Assembly (NCBI GenBank): GCA_017548545.1
Contig: JAFYZW010000120.1
Span: 24,345-88,344 of the forward strand
From: Bacteroidales bacterium
GTDB taxonomy: Bacteria > Bacteroidota > Bacteroidia > Bacteroidales > UBA3663
DNA: 64,000 bases
Direction: 5' to 3'
Part shown: positions 47,441-57,073 of the stretch, piece after piece
How positions within the stretch are numbered: the first letter of the stretch is position 1
How the letters are laid out: each line of letters opens with the position of its first letter
Notes under the pieces: model-generated
The model's input: only the letters and a program-made list of their open reading frames with translations
Told to the model about the DNA's origin: nothing
The model's database searches: none
Translations under genes and position numbers: made by a program

Positions 47441-48694
47441 ATGTCAAGAGTATTGCTTATCGGCTGCGGAGGTGTAGGTACCGTAGCAGCACACAAGTTG
47501 GCACAGAACGCCGACGTGTTTACCGACATCTGTATTGCCAGCCGCACCAAGAGTAAGTGCGACGCTACCGCCGAGGCCATCCGTGCCAAAGGCTACAGCA
47601 AGAACGGTGTGGTGGCCAACATCACCACTGCGCAGGTCGATGCCGACAATGTCCCCGAGCTCGTAGCACTCATGAAGGAGTTCAAGCCCGAACTCTGCAT
47701 CAACCTTGCCCTCCCCTATCAGGACCTCACCATCATGGATGCCTGTCTCGAAACTGGCGTGAACTACATGGACACCGCCAACTACGAGCCCAAGGATGAG
47801 GCACACTTCGAATACAGCTGGCAATGGGCTTATCGTGAGCGTTTTGAGAAGGCCGGTCTCTGCGCCATCCTCGGTTGTGGCTTCGACCCAGGAGTCACCT
47901 CCATCTTCACTGCATACGCTGCCAAGCATCACTTTAAGGAAATACAGTATCTCGATATTGTCGATTGTAATGCCGGCAATCACCACAAGGCATTTGCCAC
48001 CAACTTCAACCCTGAGATCAATATCCGCGAGATTACTCAAAAGGGTCTCTACTGGGAAGATGGCAAATATATCGAGACAGAGCCGATGGAGATCCACAAG
48101 CCTCTCACCTATCCTGGCATCGGTCCCAAGGAATCCTATCTGCTCCATCACGAGGAGATTGAATCGCTTGTCATCAACTATCCTACCATCAAGCGCGCTC
48201 GCTTCTGGATGACCTTCGGCCAACAGTATCTCACCTACCTCGACGTAATCCAGAACATCGGCATGTCACGCATCGACGAAATCGAATACAAGGCACCTTT
48301 GGCTGACGGTTCAGGCGACGCAGTGGTCAAGATTGTTCCCTTGCAGTTCCTCAAGGCAGTACTGCCCAACCCCAAGGAGCTCGGCGAGAACTACGACGGC
48401 GAGACTTCCATCGGCTGCCGCATCCGTGGCATCGGCAACGACGGCAAGGAGCACACCTACTACGTCTGGAACAACTGCAGCCACCGCGAGGCATACCTCG
48501 AGACAGGTATGCAGGGCGTAAGCTACACCACGGGCGTTCCCGCCATGATCGGTGCCATGCTCTTCCTCAAGGGCATCTGGAGCAAGCCTGGTGTTCACAA
48601 TGTCGAGGAGTTCGATCCCGATCCGTTCATGGCCGAACTCAACATTCAGGGCCTGCCCTGGCATGAGGAGCACGATGGCGATCTCGAACTTTGA
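47441..48694 (+). CDS. Carboxynorspermidine dehydrogenase/saccharopine dehydrogenase family
   Basis: A 417-residue cytoplasmic oxidoreductase with the N-terminal Rossmann motif GCGGVGTVAAHK and the saccharopine dehydrogenase-like fold. The pattern 'NLALPYQDLTIMDACLETGVNYMDTANYEP' and 'GCGFDPGVTSIFTAYAAKH' matches carboxynorspermidine synthase (CASDH), which joins aspartate semialdehyde to a diamine in the alternative spermidine pathway of Bacteroidota. The partner decarboxylase (NspC) is not in this window. Not obviously in an operon; a terminator follows. Confidence 0.88.
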   Translation: MSRVLLIGCGGVGTVAAHKLAQNADVFTDICIASRTKSKCDATAEAIRAKGYSKNGVVANITTAQVDADNVPELVALMKEFKPELCINLALPYQDLTIMDACLETGVNYMDTANYEPKDEAHFEYSWQWAYRERFEKAGLCAILGCGFDPGVTSIFTAYAAKHHFKEIQYLDIVDCNAGNHHKAFATNFNPEINIREITQKGLYWEDGKYIETEPMEIHKPLTYPGIGPKESYLLHHEEIESLVINYPTIKRARFWMTFGQQYLTYLDVIQNIGMSRIDEIEYKAPLADGSGDAVVKIVPLQFLKAVLPNPKELGENYDGETSIGCRIRGIGNDGKEHTYYVWNNCSHREAYLETGMQGVSYTTGVPAMIGAMLFLKGIWSKPGVHNVEEFDPDPFMAELNIQGLPWHEEHDGDLEL

Positions 48695-48709
48695 TTATTT
48701 AACACGAAT

Positions 48710-48741
48710 TAGCCCTCGAAACCACATGGTTTCGAGGGCTA
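48710..48741. terminator. Bidirectional terminator between CASDH and DUF4293 genes
   Basis: Fourteen-base perfect stem TAGCCCTCGAAACC/GGTTTCGAGGGCTA with a 4-base loop between converging genes. Confidence 0.85.
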
Positions 48742-48764
48742 TTCTATTGTCTTCAAGCCAGAGT

Positions 48765-49247
48765 TTAACGAAGGCGTTCAAGGCTCTTGATAAGAGCGAT
48801 GTCGAAAATCACGCCGCGAGCGGCCATGATCAAAGCGAAGATGCTGACGGCAGGCATCAGAAGCATCATGATGTTGTAACGTACAACCACATCCCCACCC
48901 TGCGAAAGCGAAGCAACGTCGCCCTTCAAACGATAGCACTCCCAGAAGAAGAGGCCGTAATACAGCACGTTGAGAATGATCGTATAGATCAAAACACGCA
49001 GCTGCAGCTTACGATTCTTGTAGAGGAAGATGTTCACGAGGGGCAGAGCCACCATCAGGAGCAGGACAATAAAGAGCTCCCACACCATGCGGTCTGTCTC
49101 GAAACCTTTGGTCGAACATACCAAGCCCAGCGAATTCAGCTCGAAGGTAGCCTCCGGTATTGCAAACGATGCCAACCAAAAGAAGTGCATCGTAAGGATA
49201 GCTATCACGCTGGCCAGCATGTAGATGGTTTGAACACGTTGTATCAT
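48765..49247 (-). CDS. DUF4293 membrane protein
   Basis: A 160-residue protein with four hydrophobic helices and the family start MIQRVQTIYMLASVIAI, typical of DUF4293 in Bacteroidota. No biochemical role is known. It starts 3 bases after rpoZ, which is the usual position in this group. It is the last gene of the bamD-rpoZ-DUF4293 run. Confidence 0.85.
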   Translation of the reverse strand: MIQRVQTIYMLASVIAILTMHFFWLASFAIPEATFELNSLGLVCSTKGFETDRMVWELFIVLLLMVALPLVNIFLYKNRKLQLRVLIYTIILNVLYYGLFFWECYRLKGDVASLSQGGDVVVRYNIMMLLMPAVSIFALIMAARGVIFDIALIKSLERLR

Positions 49248-49250
49248 AGC

Positions 49251-49598
49251 TTAAAATCGCTGAACACCGCTCTGCTCGTCCTTGTTCTGGTTCAAACGCC
49301 AGTAAACGTTGCCATCCGAATACTCCTGTGTAGCAATGAGAGTAGGTTTGGGCAACTTCTCATAGTAACGGCTGATCTCGATCTGCTCACGGTTCTCAAA
49401 CACCTCATCGAGATTATCCGAATTAGTGGCGAATTCCTGAAGCTTCTTATCCAGGTCATGCTTCATTTCTCCGGCGATCTGGTTGGCACGACGAGCGATG
49501 ATCTCGACGGTCTCATAAATGTTTCCGGTATCCTCGCACAAGGCGATGATGTCGCGCGTCACAGTGTTGCTTGGCGCATTTGTCTTCTTATAATCCAT
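49251..49598 (-). CDS. rpoZ: RNA polymerase omega subunit, Bacteroidota type
   Basis: A 115-residue cytoplasmic protein beginning MDYKKTNAPSNTVTRD, containing NIYETVEIIARRANQI and EISRYYEKLPKPTLIATQEY, the conserved pattern of the Bacteroidota omega/Rpb6-like subunit that supports RNA polymerase assembly. It lies 68 bases after bamD and 3 bases before the DUF4293 gene, a conserved order as far as I know. Confidence 0.88.
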   Translation of the reverse strand: MDYKKTNAPSNTVTRDIIALCEDTGNIYETVEIIARRANQIAGEMKHDLDKKLQEFATNSDNLDEVFENREQIEISRYYEKLPKPTLIATQEYSDGNVYWRLNQNKDEQSGVQRF

Positions 49599-49666
49599 CT
49601 ATTCCGTTGTATTTATTTGTTTCTGAATAATATTAATTCTTTAATTCTCTTAATTCTTGATAAAAA

Positions 49667-50485
49667 TCAATCAATATAAGCAGCGAGTTTCTTCTGGATT
49701 CGCTCGTTCAGCCTATTTACTTCCTTCGAGTATTTCCCTTCGGGATAATCATTGATGAAAGTATAGTACTCGTCGGCAGCCTCGCGCAAGCGATCCTCGG
49801 CCTTCTCGTCGATCGAGTTCATGGCCGCCTCATAGCGGGCACGAAAGATGATATATGCCAAATCCTCGCGATACTTGCTGTAGGGGTACTCGTTCTGGGC
49901 GTTGCGGGCGGTGATCACTGCCGACTCATAGTTGTTACCCATATAACTTCCGAGGTTCAGATAGAGTTTCGCGCTCAGGTACTCCTTGTAGCACAGCTTG
50001 TCGGTCAGTTCCAGACGCATTATTGCAGCGCTGTCGGCCAGCGAACTGTGTGGATAGACATCGACGAACGAGTCAATCTCCTTGATAGCCCTTCGTGTGA
50101 TTTCCTGATCCAAGCGTGCATCAGGTGAATCCTTATAGTCACCGTAGGCTACATTGAAACGCGACTCCATAGCATGCTCACCTCTCGGATAGTTGTTGGC
50201 ATAACGAACGAAATACTCGCCTGCCGACAGATAATCCTTCTGCTTGAAATAACTCATGGCCAGGAGCCACAGTGCATTCTCGGCTTCCTCTGTACCTCGG
50301 TAAATTGGGACCACATCCGACAGCAAAGTCGCGGCTTTCGCATATTTACCCTGCTCATAATAGATCTTGGCATAATCATATTTCTCGTCAGGGTCATTGC
50401 TCTTCAGCAATTTGTTGTATTCTCCACAAGAGGAGAGCACAACCATACTGAATGTCAGATATAAAGCAATATTCTTGATACTCAT
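49667..50485 (-). CDS. bamD: Outer-membrane assembly lipoprotein BamD
   Basis: A 272-residue lipoprotein with signal peptide MSIKNIALYLTFSMVVLSSC (lipobox LSSC). The mature part consists of five TPR-like repeats (YYEQGKYAKAATLLSDVV, YFKQKDYLSAGEYFVRYANNYP), the BamD fold that links BamA to the outer-membrane insertion machine. I start at the ATG at 50485, giving the signal peptide; the upstream frame passes through the promoter. First gene of the run with rpoZ. Confidence 0.9.
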   Translation of the reverse strand: MSIKNIALYLTFSMVVLSSCGEYNKLLKSNDPDEKYDYAKIYYEQGKYAKAATLLSDVVPIYRGTEEAENALWLLAMSYFKQKDYLSAGEYFVRYANNYPRGEHAMESRFNVAYGDYKDSPDARLDQEITRRAIKEIDSFVDVYPHSSLADSAAIMRLELTDKLCYKEYLSAKLYLNLGSYMGNNYESAVITARNAQNEYPYSKYREDLAYIIFRARYEAAMNSIDEKAEDRLREAADEYYTFINDYPEGKYSKEVNRLNERIQKKLAAYID

Positions 50486-50511
50486 TTTGCGACATTTATC
50501 GAATTTGGGCG

Positions 50512-50543
50512 CAAATATAGTTATTTTCCGCCACATGACCAAA
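50512..50543 (-). promoter_or_regulatory. bamD promoter
   Basis: Minus strand: TTTG (50540-50543), 20 bases, TATATTTG (50512-50519). Leader about 20 bases. Confidence 0.8.
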
Positions 50544-50619
50544 TATTTTAAGCATTACTTCACATTTCGCATAGGTTTTTTGTGTAATTTAATAATCGAC
50601 ATGGCATTTTACACCAATA

Positions 50620-50645
50620 GAGCACCCCATGACATCGGGGTGCTC
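50620..50645 (-). terminator. Terminator of the esterase gene
   Basis: Nine-base perfect stem GAGCACCCC/GGGGTGCTC with an 8-base loop, 25 bases downstream of the esterase stop on the minus strand. Confidence 0.75.
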
Positions 50646-50670
50646 CATTCATTTATATATTGATGAAAAA

Positions 50671-51579
<909 letters not shown>

Positions 51580-51656
51580 TTATATTCGTCCGATAATAGA
51601 GTTTTGACCAAAGTAATCCCGATAGGTTTAATGGCATTCACCAAAAAAACTAAAAA

Positions 51657-51682
51657 GCACTCTGCCGAACCCGACAGAGCGC
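51657..51682 (-). terminator. Terminator of the 28-residue peptide gene
   Basis: Stem GCGCTCTG/CAGAGTGC (G-U wobble on the minus strand) followed on the minus strand by TTTTTAGTTTTTTT, a strong U-run. Confidence 0.75.
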
Positions 51683-51736
51683 CTTCCACACATATAACTA
51701 ATTTTAACCAATGAACTCACACAAGGGGCACAAAGT

Positions 51737-51823
51737 CTAATGACGTTGTTCCATACACATTGCTACGATTCTCAATACAATAGAGAAGAGAACGATGGTG
51801 CTGAAGAATGCAATAGCGATCAT
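51737..51823 (-). CDS. 28-residue single-helix membrane peptide
   Basis: A complete short frame: ATG at 51823, stop at 51737. The product begins MIAIAFFSTIVLFSIVLR and ends with IVAMCMEQRH, that is one hydrophobic helix of about 22 residues and a short charged tail. It is bracketed by a near-ideal promoter (51889-51919) and an intrinsic terminator (51657-51682) on the same strand, with an A-rich start region (ATTAAAAATATACTACT). It has no significant length for homology judgement and I do not recognise it. Candidates include a small regulatory membrane peptide or a type I toxin; no antitoxin RNA was identified. Confidence 0.6.
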   Translation of the reverse strand: MIAIAFFSTIVLFSIVLRIVAMCMEQRH

Positions 51824-51888
51824 AGTAGTATATTTTTAATGTTTGAATTTTTTATTATTGTTTTTGTGAATCTTTATTTTTCACAGTG

Positions 51889-51919
51889 CAAAGATAGGGT
51901 GATTATCGCACGCATGCAA
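51889..51919 (-). promoter_or_regulatory. Promoter of the 28-residue peptide gene
   Basis: Minus strand: TATCTTTG (51889-51896) with TTG-type element (51917-51919) 20 bases upstream. The leader is about 60 bases. Confidence 0.7.
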
Positions 51920-51968
51920 GTTTTTTCCACATATTTCGATCATGATGTAGCGACACGATGGCCATATG

Positions 51969-52004
51969 GCGACAATAATACTGAGACCCTTTCAATATTG
52001 TCGC
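51969..52004. repeat. Inverted repeat GCGACAATA/TATTGTCGC
   Basis: Nine-base arms separated by 18 bases, about 50 bases upstream of the small-peptide promoter. No T-run follows on either strand, so it looks more like an operator or a DNA-binding site than a terminator. The rest of 51920-52078 shows no gene. Confidence 0.45.
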
Positions 52005-52078
52005 TTCGACGATAAAAAAATGAAAAAACTATTCTAAAAATCACTCAGAACGAGGAATGACCTATTTCAAATCACGGC

Positions 52079-52516
52079 ATGACCTTTCTTGGCCAAGTTT
52101 GGTTATGGTCCAACCGAAGAATGACCTTTCTTGGCCAGGATTGGTTATGGTTCCAACTGAAGAATGACCATTCTTGGCCAAGATTGGTTATGGTCCAACT
52201 GAAGAATGACCTATCTTGGCCAAGATTAGTTATGGTCCGATCGAAGAATGACCATTCTTGGCCAAGATTGGTTATGGTCCAATCGAAAAATGACCATTTT
52301 CGGCCAAGATTGGGTATGCGCCAATCGAAGAATGACCATTTTCGGCTAAGATTGGTTATAGTCCAATCGAAGAATGACCATTTTCGGCTAAGATTGGTTA
52401 TAGTCCAATCGAAGAATGACCATTTTCGGCCAAGATTGGTTATGGTCCAACCGAAGAATAACCATTCTTGGCCAAGATTGGGTATAGTCCGACTGAAGAA
52501 TAACCAATCTTGGCGC
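52079..52516. repeat. 42-bp tandem repeat array, ten copies plus a partial
   Basis: Units start at 52079, 52121, 52164, 52206, 52248, 52290, 52332, 52374, 52416, 52458 and 52500 (partial). All periods are 42 bases except one of 43. Each unit holds the palindrome TCTTGGCCAAGA (or the diverged TTTCGGCCAAGA) bracketed by GACCAT and ATGGTC. Because 42 is a multiple of three, both strands stay open for 480-520 bases, but no promoter or start region is seen for either frame. Units are diverged, so the array is not newly made. It lies in the 780-base gap between the peptide gene and the BspA-like gene. Confidence 0.9.
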
Positions 52517-52556
52517 AAAAAGGTCATACTGGTCTTTGACAAAGGTAATAAGCTAT

Positions 52557-52588
52557 GAAGGCGCGACACCATACGATGTCGCGCCTTC
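52557..52588 (-). terminator. Terminator of the BspA-like gene
   Basis: Twelve-base perfect stem GAAGGCGCGACA/TGTCGCGCCTTC with an 8-base loop, 17 bases after the gene end on the minus strand. Its core resembles the hairpin at 61470-61497. Confidence 0.8.
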
Positions 52589-52604
52589 AATTGAATAGTA
52601 TGAA

Positions 52605-54809
52605 TTACTGAATAATGACCTTTACGGCCGTGTCACCGATTCTAACAATGGCGCAGCTGCCACGACGCAAGCTTGTGGAAATGCTGGCTGAGCCGTTCCT
52701 ACTAATCCCTTGGCCTAAACATTTTCCATCTGTGCTGAAAATGGAGATCTTTTGGTTTTCCTCCACACCCGTAATGTGGAAGACACCATCTTGCACCTGA
52801 ATCATTACGGGACGTACCGGCACTTGGGCAATGCCGTCCTCGATGCCTTCTGTCTTTGGCTCCACCTCTACCCAGCAGAGGGTGGCCATGGCGGGATCGG
52901 AATGATCGTATCCCGACTTCGTTGCCCAGACGGTGACCGAATAGGTTGCCGAGAGGGGAACCGTTGCGCCATAGTGATAGGTGATGTCCGGATCGGTGAT
53001 CTCGGTCACAAACTCCACGCCATCGGTCTCGCAGCTGTACGACAGATGGCCGTTCAGGTAGCGGATGGTCGGCGTGGCGCACTTGGGTGTCTCAGGTGTG
53101 TCTGGATCGACTGGAGTACTTCCATCGAGGGTAACAATGCTCTTGAATCGCTTCCATGGATCACTCGTCTGGTAGGCTTCGAGCGAATTGGCGGGTACAT
53201 GAAGTGTAGCATATTCGATGTAGGAATCCTGGAAGGCCCAATACGTTGCCGTAGGAACTTTCTCTGGAAGGCAATAGACATCTGCCAGCTCAGGGCATGA
53301 GCCAAAGGCCATATTTCCAATAGACTTTACACTACTACCAATGGTGACTGTAGTCAACTTGCTGCAGTCGGAAAATGCATTATAATCAATTGATACCACG
53401 CTGTTGGGGATGGTGACCGAGGTCAGTCCACAAGCCTGAAAAACGCAGTTTTCGATTTTATAGAAACCGTTGGGGAAAGTGACAGAGGCCAGATTGCTAC
53501 AACCGTAGAATGCCAATGGTTCGATCGATGTAACGCTGTTTGGAAGGGTGAGCGAGGTCAGACTGCTGCATTCGTAAAAGGCTCTACCGCCTATCGAATG
53601 CAAGCCATCGGTTAGGTTGAGCGAAGTCAGGCCGCTGCAGCCGTAGAAAGCGTAATTTTCGATCGATTTCACGCTATAGGGGATGGTGACCGAGGTGAGG
53701 CTGGTACAACCGTTGAAAACATATCCTCGAATCGTTGTTTCACCACTGGGAATAATCAGGTGCTTGACTTCATTACCATTCAAATAGAGTTTGTGGGCAT
53801 AAAACAATGGGTTGCTCGAAATATACTCAAAACGCATATTCAACCATGTGGAAAGATCGGAAATCTTGACGGAGGTCAGGCCGGTACATTGATAGAAAGC
53901 AGAACTTCCAATCCTCATTTCATCAATATGTGGGAAGGAGACCGAGGTAAGACTAGTACCATTGATGAACGCTATGTCTCCTATTTTTGACACGCCGTCG
54001 GGTATTTCGAGCTCCGTTATCTCAACTCCATTCAAGAACAGATGTTTCGCCAAGAAGAGTGGGTTGGATGTGTAGTCGCGCTGATAGAATTTGTCTGCTT
54101 CCCAACTGAAGGATATTCCACACCAAGCGGCCAAATCGGTAATGTTTACCATGTTTAGTCCGCCACATCCGGTGAAGGCACAATGACCTACTCCTGTAAG
54201 ACTTTTAGGGATGGTGATTGAGGTTAGGTTGTAACAATTCCGGAAAGCATATTCTCCAATATATTGCAGACCATCACCAAGCGAGATCGAGGTCAAGCCT
54301 GTACAGCCGGAGAAGGCTTCATAATTGATCTTTGTCACGCTGCTTGGGATGATGACCGAGGTGAGACCTGTACAACCACTAAAAGAGTTATCTCCTAATG
54401 ACGTCAAACTGTTTGGTAAGGTGATAGTGGTTAGGCCGGTACAGCGGGAGAAAGCATAAGAACTTAACGACGTTAAGCTGTTGGGGATGGTGACGGATGT
54501 CAGGCCACTACATTCCTTGAAGGCATAAGAACCTAACGACGTCACACTGTTTGGGATAGTAACCGAGGTGAGGTCGCTGCAGCCAGAGAAAGCGTACTCT
54601 CCTATGGATGTCACGCTGTAGTCAGTTCCATCATAACTTACTGTGGCTGGAATATCCACACTCCCGGAATATTTATTCGGATTTTTGGACACTTCGGCCT
54701 CTTTGGCTTTCGGCACAAGATTGTAGTAGATGCCATCGATCTCAACGACATCGGCACTTGCTACCATTGGCAGCAAGATTGCGATCAGGGCAAGTAATCT
54801 CGTCTTCAT
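52605..54809 (-). CDS. BspA-like leucine-rich-repeat surface protein
   Basis: A 734-residue exported protein with signal peptide MKTRLLALIAILLPMVASA. From about residue 70 to 540 it has around 18 BspA/LRR_5 repeats of the form 'FSGCSDLTSVTIPNSVTSL'. A proline-rich linker (VDPDTPETPKCATP) and a beta-rich C-terminal region follow. The last 70 residues (VFHITGVEENQKISIFSTDGK to AVKVIIQ) have the pattern of a type IX secretion sorting domain. Such proteins bind host or microbial surfaces in Prevotella and relatives. The many near-identical repeats could recombine. A good promoter and terminator bracket it. Confidence 0.9.
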   Translation of the reverse strand: MKTRLLALIAILLPMVASADVVEIDGIYYNLVPKAKEAEVSKNPNKYSGSVDIPATVSYDGTDYSVTSIGEYAFSGCSDLTSVTIPNSVTSLGSYAFKECSGLTSVTIPNSLTSLSSYAFSRCTGLTTITLPNSLTSLGDNSFSGCTGLTSVIIPSSVTKINYEAFSGCTGLTSISLGDGLQYIGEYAFRNCYNLTSITIPKSLTGVGHCAFTGCGGLNMVNITDLAAWCGISFSWEADKFYQRDYTSNPLFLAKHLFLNGVEITELEIPDGVSKIGDIAFINGTSLTSVSFPHIDEMRIGSSAFYQCTGLTSVKISDLSTWLNMRFEYISSNPLFYAHKLYLNGNEVKHLIIPSGETTIRGYVFNGCTSLTSVTIPYSVKSIENYAFYGCSGLTSLNLTDGLHSIGGRAFYECSSLTSLTLPNSVTSIEPLAFYGCSNLASVTFPNGFYKIENCVFQACGLTSVTIPNSVVSIDYNAFSDCSKLTTVTIGSSVKSIGNMAFGSCPELADVYCLPEKVPTATYWAFQDSYIEYATLHVPANSLEAYQTSDPWKRFKSIVTLDGSTPVDPDTPETPKCATPTIRYLNGHLSYSCETDGVEFVTEITDPDITYHYGATVPLSATYSVTVWATKSGYDHSDPAMATLCWVEVEPKTEGIEDGIAQVPVRPVMIQVQDGVFHITGVEENQKISIFSTDGKCLGQGISRNGSASISTSLRRGSCAIVRIGDTAVKVIIQ

Positions 54810-54848
54810 AATAATTTAGTAATTAATTTAACATATAAAATCACGTTG

Positions 54849-54878
54849 CAAAGATAAAGAAATATTTCGTTATACAAT
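54849..54878 (-). promoter_or_regulatory. Promoter of the BspA-like gene
   Basis: Minus strand: TATCTTTG (54849-54856), upstream ATTG (54875-54878) at 18 bases. Leader about 35 bases. Confidence 0.65.
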
Positions 54879-54963
54879 TAAAACCTCTTGATTTTTAACT
54901 ATATTTTCATGTCAGGTCATAGAAAATGACTTGTGAAATCGATTATCCAATAAGGAAGGCAGA

Positions 54964-56115
54964 TCATCTTCCCCCTGTGAGAAGGTGGCACAGCGGCGGA
55001 GCGAGATGCCTCAGCGCGATATATGTGGCAAGGCTGAAGAGGATGGTGAGCGTGGGGACAGCGAGGTAGAGCAGGAGCAGCGTGAATGGTGTCACCGAGA
55101 GATGGAGGGCTGTGAACAACAGCTTGCCGAGGTCGTCCATCACGAGGGTGTGAAGAGCGAAGACGAAGAAACTTCCGCCAGCGAGCGCCGACAATGCACG
55201 TCCGCGTCCCGATGCCACCAGATGTGAGGAGACACACACGATGGCAATGACGCCCAGCACGATGCCGGCATGATGGATGCAGGCGTTCCACTTCCATCCC
55301 TTTGTCAGTGCATCAGCAATGGCTACGGGCGGATAGAGCAGCACTGCGGCACGCCACCTCCGCATCCCCTCCACAATGCCAGTTCCACTTATGCCGCAGG
55401 CTGATCCCCATGTGAAGAAGAACGCGGCAGCGAGCAGCATCGTGCCCCATCCCTCATCCCACATCGGGAACAGCACCGGACGAAAACACCACAGCGCACC
55501 GAGGGCGACAACTATACGCCGACCTGCACGCTGAATCAGCCACTGGATGAGGGGAGAAAGGAGTAACATCAGCATCAGGTCCCTTACGTACCACAATGGG
55601 CCGTCGGCAGGATAGGGTTCCGCAGACACCATCCCTTCCCACTCGGGACTGACGAGGATGCCTCGGTTCCAGTAGTTGTCCACGAAGGTGTGCAAGATGC
55701 GCAGCGGCGTGAGATGCACCTCCATCAGATGGGCACTGGGAAACACTGATGAAAGGAAGGGAAGACGATGGGAGAGCATGAAAAGCACGGCGATGACGTT
55801 CCATAGCAGATAGGGCACAAGCAATGTGCCGACACGTGATCGCAGCTTACGGAGGTATGTGCCGTCATCAAACTTCCCGCCGCGAAAAAGGAGATAGCCT
55901 GAGATGATGTAGAACAGCGGGACAGCCGTGCGGGGCAGCACGTCGCTGAAGAAGGCGGTGATCCAGCGGAACCAGTCGGGTGCGTCAAGGCCGTAGGTCA
56001 CGCCATGCAGCGAGAAGCCGCGTACACCGACGTTGTAGTGGATGAAGACCACGAACACGGTAAGAGGAAAGCGCAGCAGCGCGATGGTCTCTGATATCAT
56101 CTTGTCTTCCTTCAT
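54964..56115 (-). CDS. Acyltransferase-3 family membrane protein
   Basis: A protein of about 383 residues with roughly ten hydrophobic helices. The N-terminal helix holds the conserved 'RFPLTVFVVFIHYN' with the catalytic His typical of Acyl_transf_3 (OatA/NodX-type) enzymes. 'VPLFYIISGYLLFRG' is another family motif. These enzymes move acetyl or other acyl groups onto surface sugars or peptidoglycan. ATG at 56115 is used; GTG at 56130 and ATG at 56100 are alternatives. It is the last gene of the five-gene operon and starts about 40 bases after the SGNH gene ends. Confidence 0.85.
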   Translation of the reverse strand: MKEDKMISETIALLRFPLTVFVVFIHYNVGVRGFSLHGVTYGLDAPDWFRWITAFFSDVLPRTAVPLFYIISGYLLFRGGKFDDGTYLRKLRSRVGTLLVPYLLWNVIAVLFMLSHRLPFLSSVFPSAHLMEVHLTPLRILHTFVDNYWNRGILVSPEWEGMVSAEPYPADGPLWYVRDLMLMLLLSPLIQWLIQRAGRRIVVALGALWCFRPVLFPMWDEGWGTMLLAAAFFFTWGSACGISGTGIVEGMRRWRAAVLLYPPVAIADALTKGWKWNACIHHAGIVLGVIAIVCVSSHLVASGRGRALSALAGGSFFVFALHTLVMDDLGKLLFTALHLSVTPFTLLLLYLAVPTLTILFSLATYIALRHLAPPLCHLLTGGR

Positions 56116-56155
56116 TTCCTTTTTTATCACGAATTATCGAATTATAGAAATTTCT

Positions 56156-57070
56156 TCAATAGTTGTTTTGCATTCTCAATTCACGGATCACATCCCGCGT
56201 GAACTCATCGGCTCCACGTGTATTCAGGTGCGAACCATCGTAGAAGAATTCGTCGTGATGCACGTATTTAGCGCTGTCGGTGAAGTCGAGGAAAAGGAAG
56301 CCGTTCCTGTGGGCAAGATCCATGATGGGATCTACCCCTGAATCGTGGATACCGTACCACGTTGGAGAATATACGAAGACGAACCTTGTGCCTTCAGCCT
56401 CCCGAAGCATGTCCTCGAGATACCGGAGTTTCAACGAATCGGTCTGCATCTCGTTCTTGGAGACACTTTCTTCCAACTGTCTTTCATCCTTGATCCTCAG
56501 TGTATCCAGCCCGCTATTGACGGGCAGGAAGCCCCTGTCCATGTTGTGAACGGGATGCAGGTAGTCCAGCAATACCTGATGGAACCTTGAGTTGTACCTA
56601 TAGAGCAGACTCAGCATCTTGTACCTTTCGCTGGGGTCTATCTCCTCGAACTCCCTTCTGACGGCCTCGTCGCCGTAGCTGCCCTTCAGCCAGCCGAGGT
56701 GCTTCGAGTTGTCACCCCACAGGATGTCGTAGGCGGGCGTCACCTCATAGATGACGAGGCGCGGCCGGTGGCGCCTCCTTATCATTTTCCACCACGCATG
56801 ATAAAGGATTATCCCCTCGCCGTCCTGCCCGCAGTTGTAGCATGACAGGCCAAGTGAATCCGCTATCAGCGCTGCATTGTAGTGATGGATGGCACGTGAG
56901 GAACCGAATACGAGTATGTCGTCCATCATTATGTTGAGAATGTAGTTCTGGTGCCCGAGGTAGCCGCCTGCAGCATGTTTCGACATGTAGGAGAGCGCAG
57001 ACCCAATCCCCCTGTCCATCAGGAGGGCGAGGGCAAGGAATAGGCCCAATCTGAGAAGGAAACCTTTCAT
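56156..57070 (-). CDS. SGNH-hydrolase-like protein paired with MBOAT
   Basis: A 304-residue protein with an N-terminal membrane anchor or signal (LLRLGLFLALALLMDRG). The SGNH-like features are FGSSRAIHHY (Ser near residue 57) and the terminal DGSHLNTRG, with Asp278 and His281 as the other catalytic residues. It resembles the periplasmic AlgJ/AlgX-like partners that finish O-acylation of exported polysaccharide. It begins 3 bases after the MBOAT gene, so the two products probably work as a pair. The exact donor and acceptor are unknown. Confidence 0.78.
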   Translation of the reverse strand: MKGFLLRLGLFLALALLMDRGIGSALSYMSKHAAGGYLGHQNYILNIMMDDILVFGSSRAIHHYNAALIADSLGLSCYNCGQDGEGIILYHAWWKMIRRRHRPRLVIYEVTPAYDILWGDNSKHLGWLKGSYGDEAVRREFEEIDPSERYKMLSLLYRYNSRFHQVLLDYLHPVHNMDRGFLPVNSGLDTLRIKDERQLEESVSKNEMQTDSLKLRYLEDMLREAEGTRFVFVYSPTWYGIHDSGVDPIMDLAHRNGFLFLDFTDSAKYVHHDEFFYDGSHLNTRGADEFTRDVIRELRMQNNY

Positions 57071-57073
57071 AGG

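Noticed and set aside
52079..52516. CRISPR array
   Set aside because: The whole unit repeats, with no unique spacers of constant length and no cas genes in the window.
52079..52590. Repeat proteins on both strands of the 42-bp array
   Set aside because: Length and openness follow from the 42-base period. There is no promoter, ribosome-site evidence or signal peptide, and units are diverged without codon-like third-base variation that I can see.
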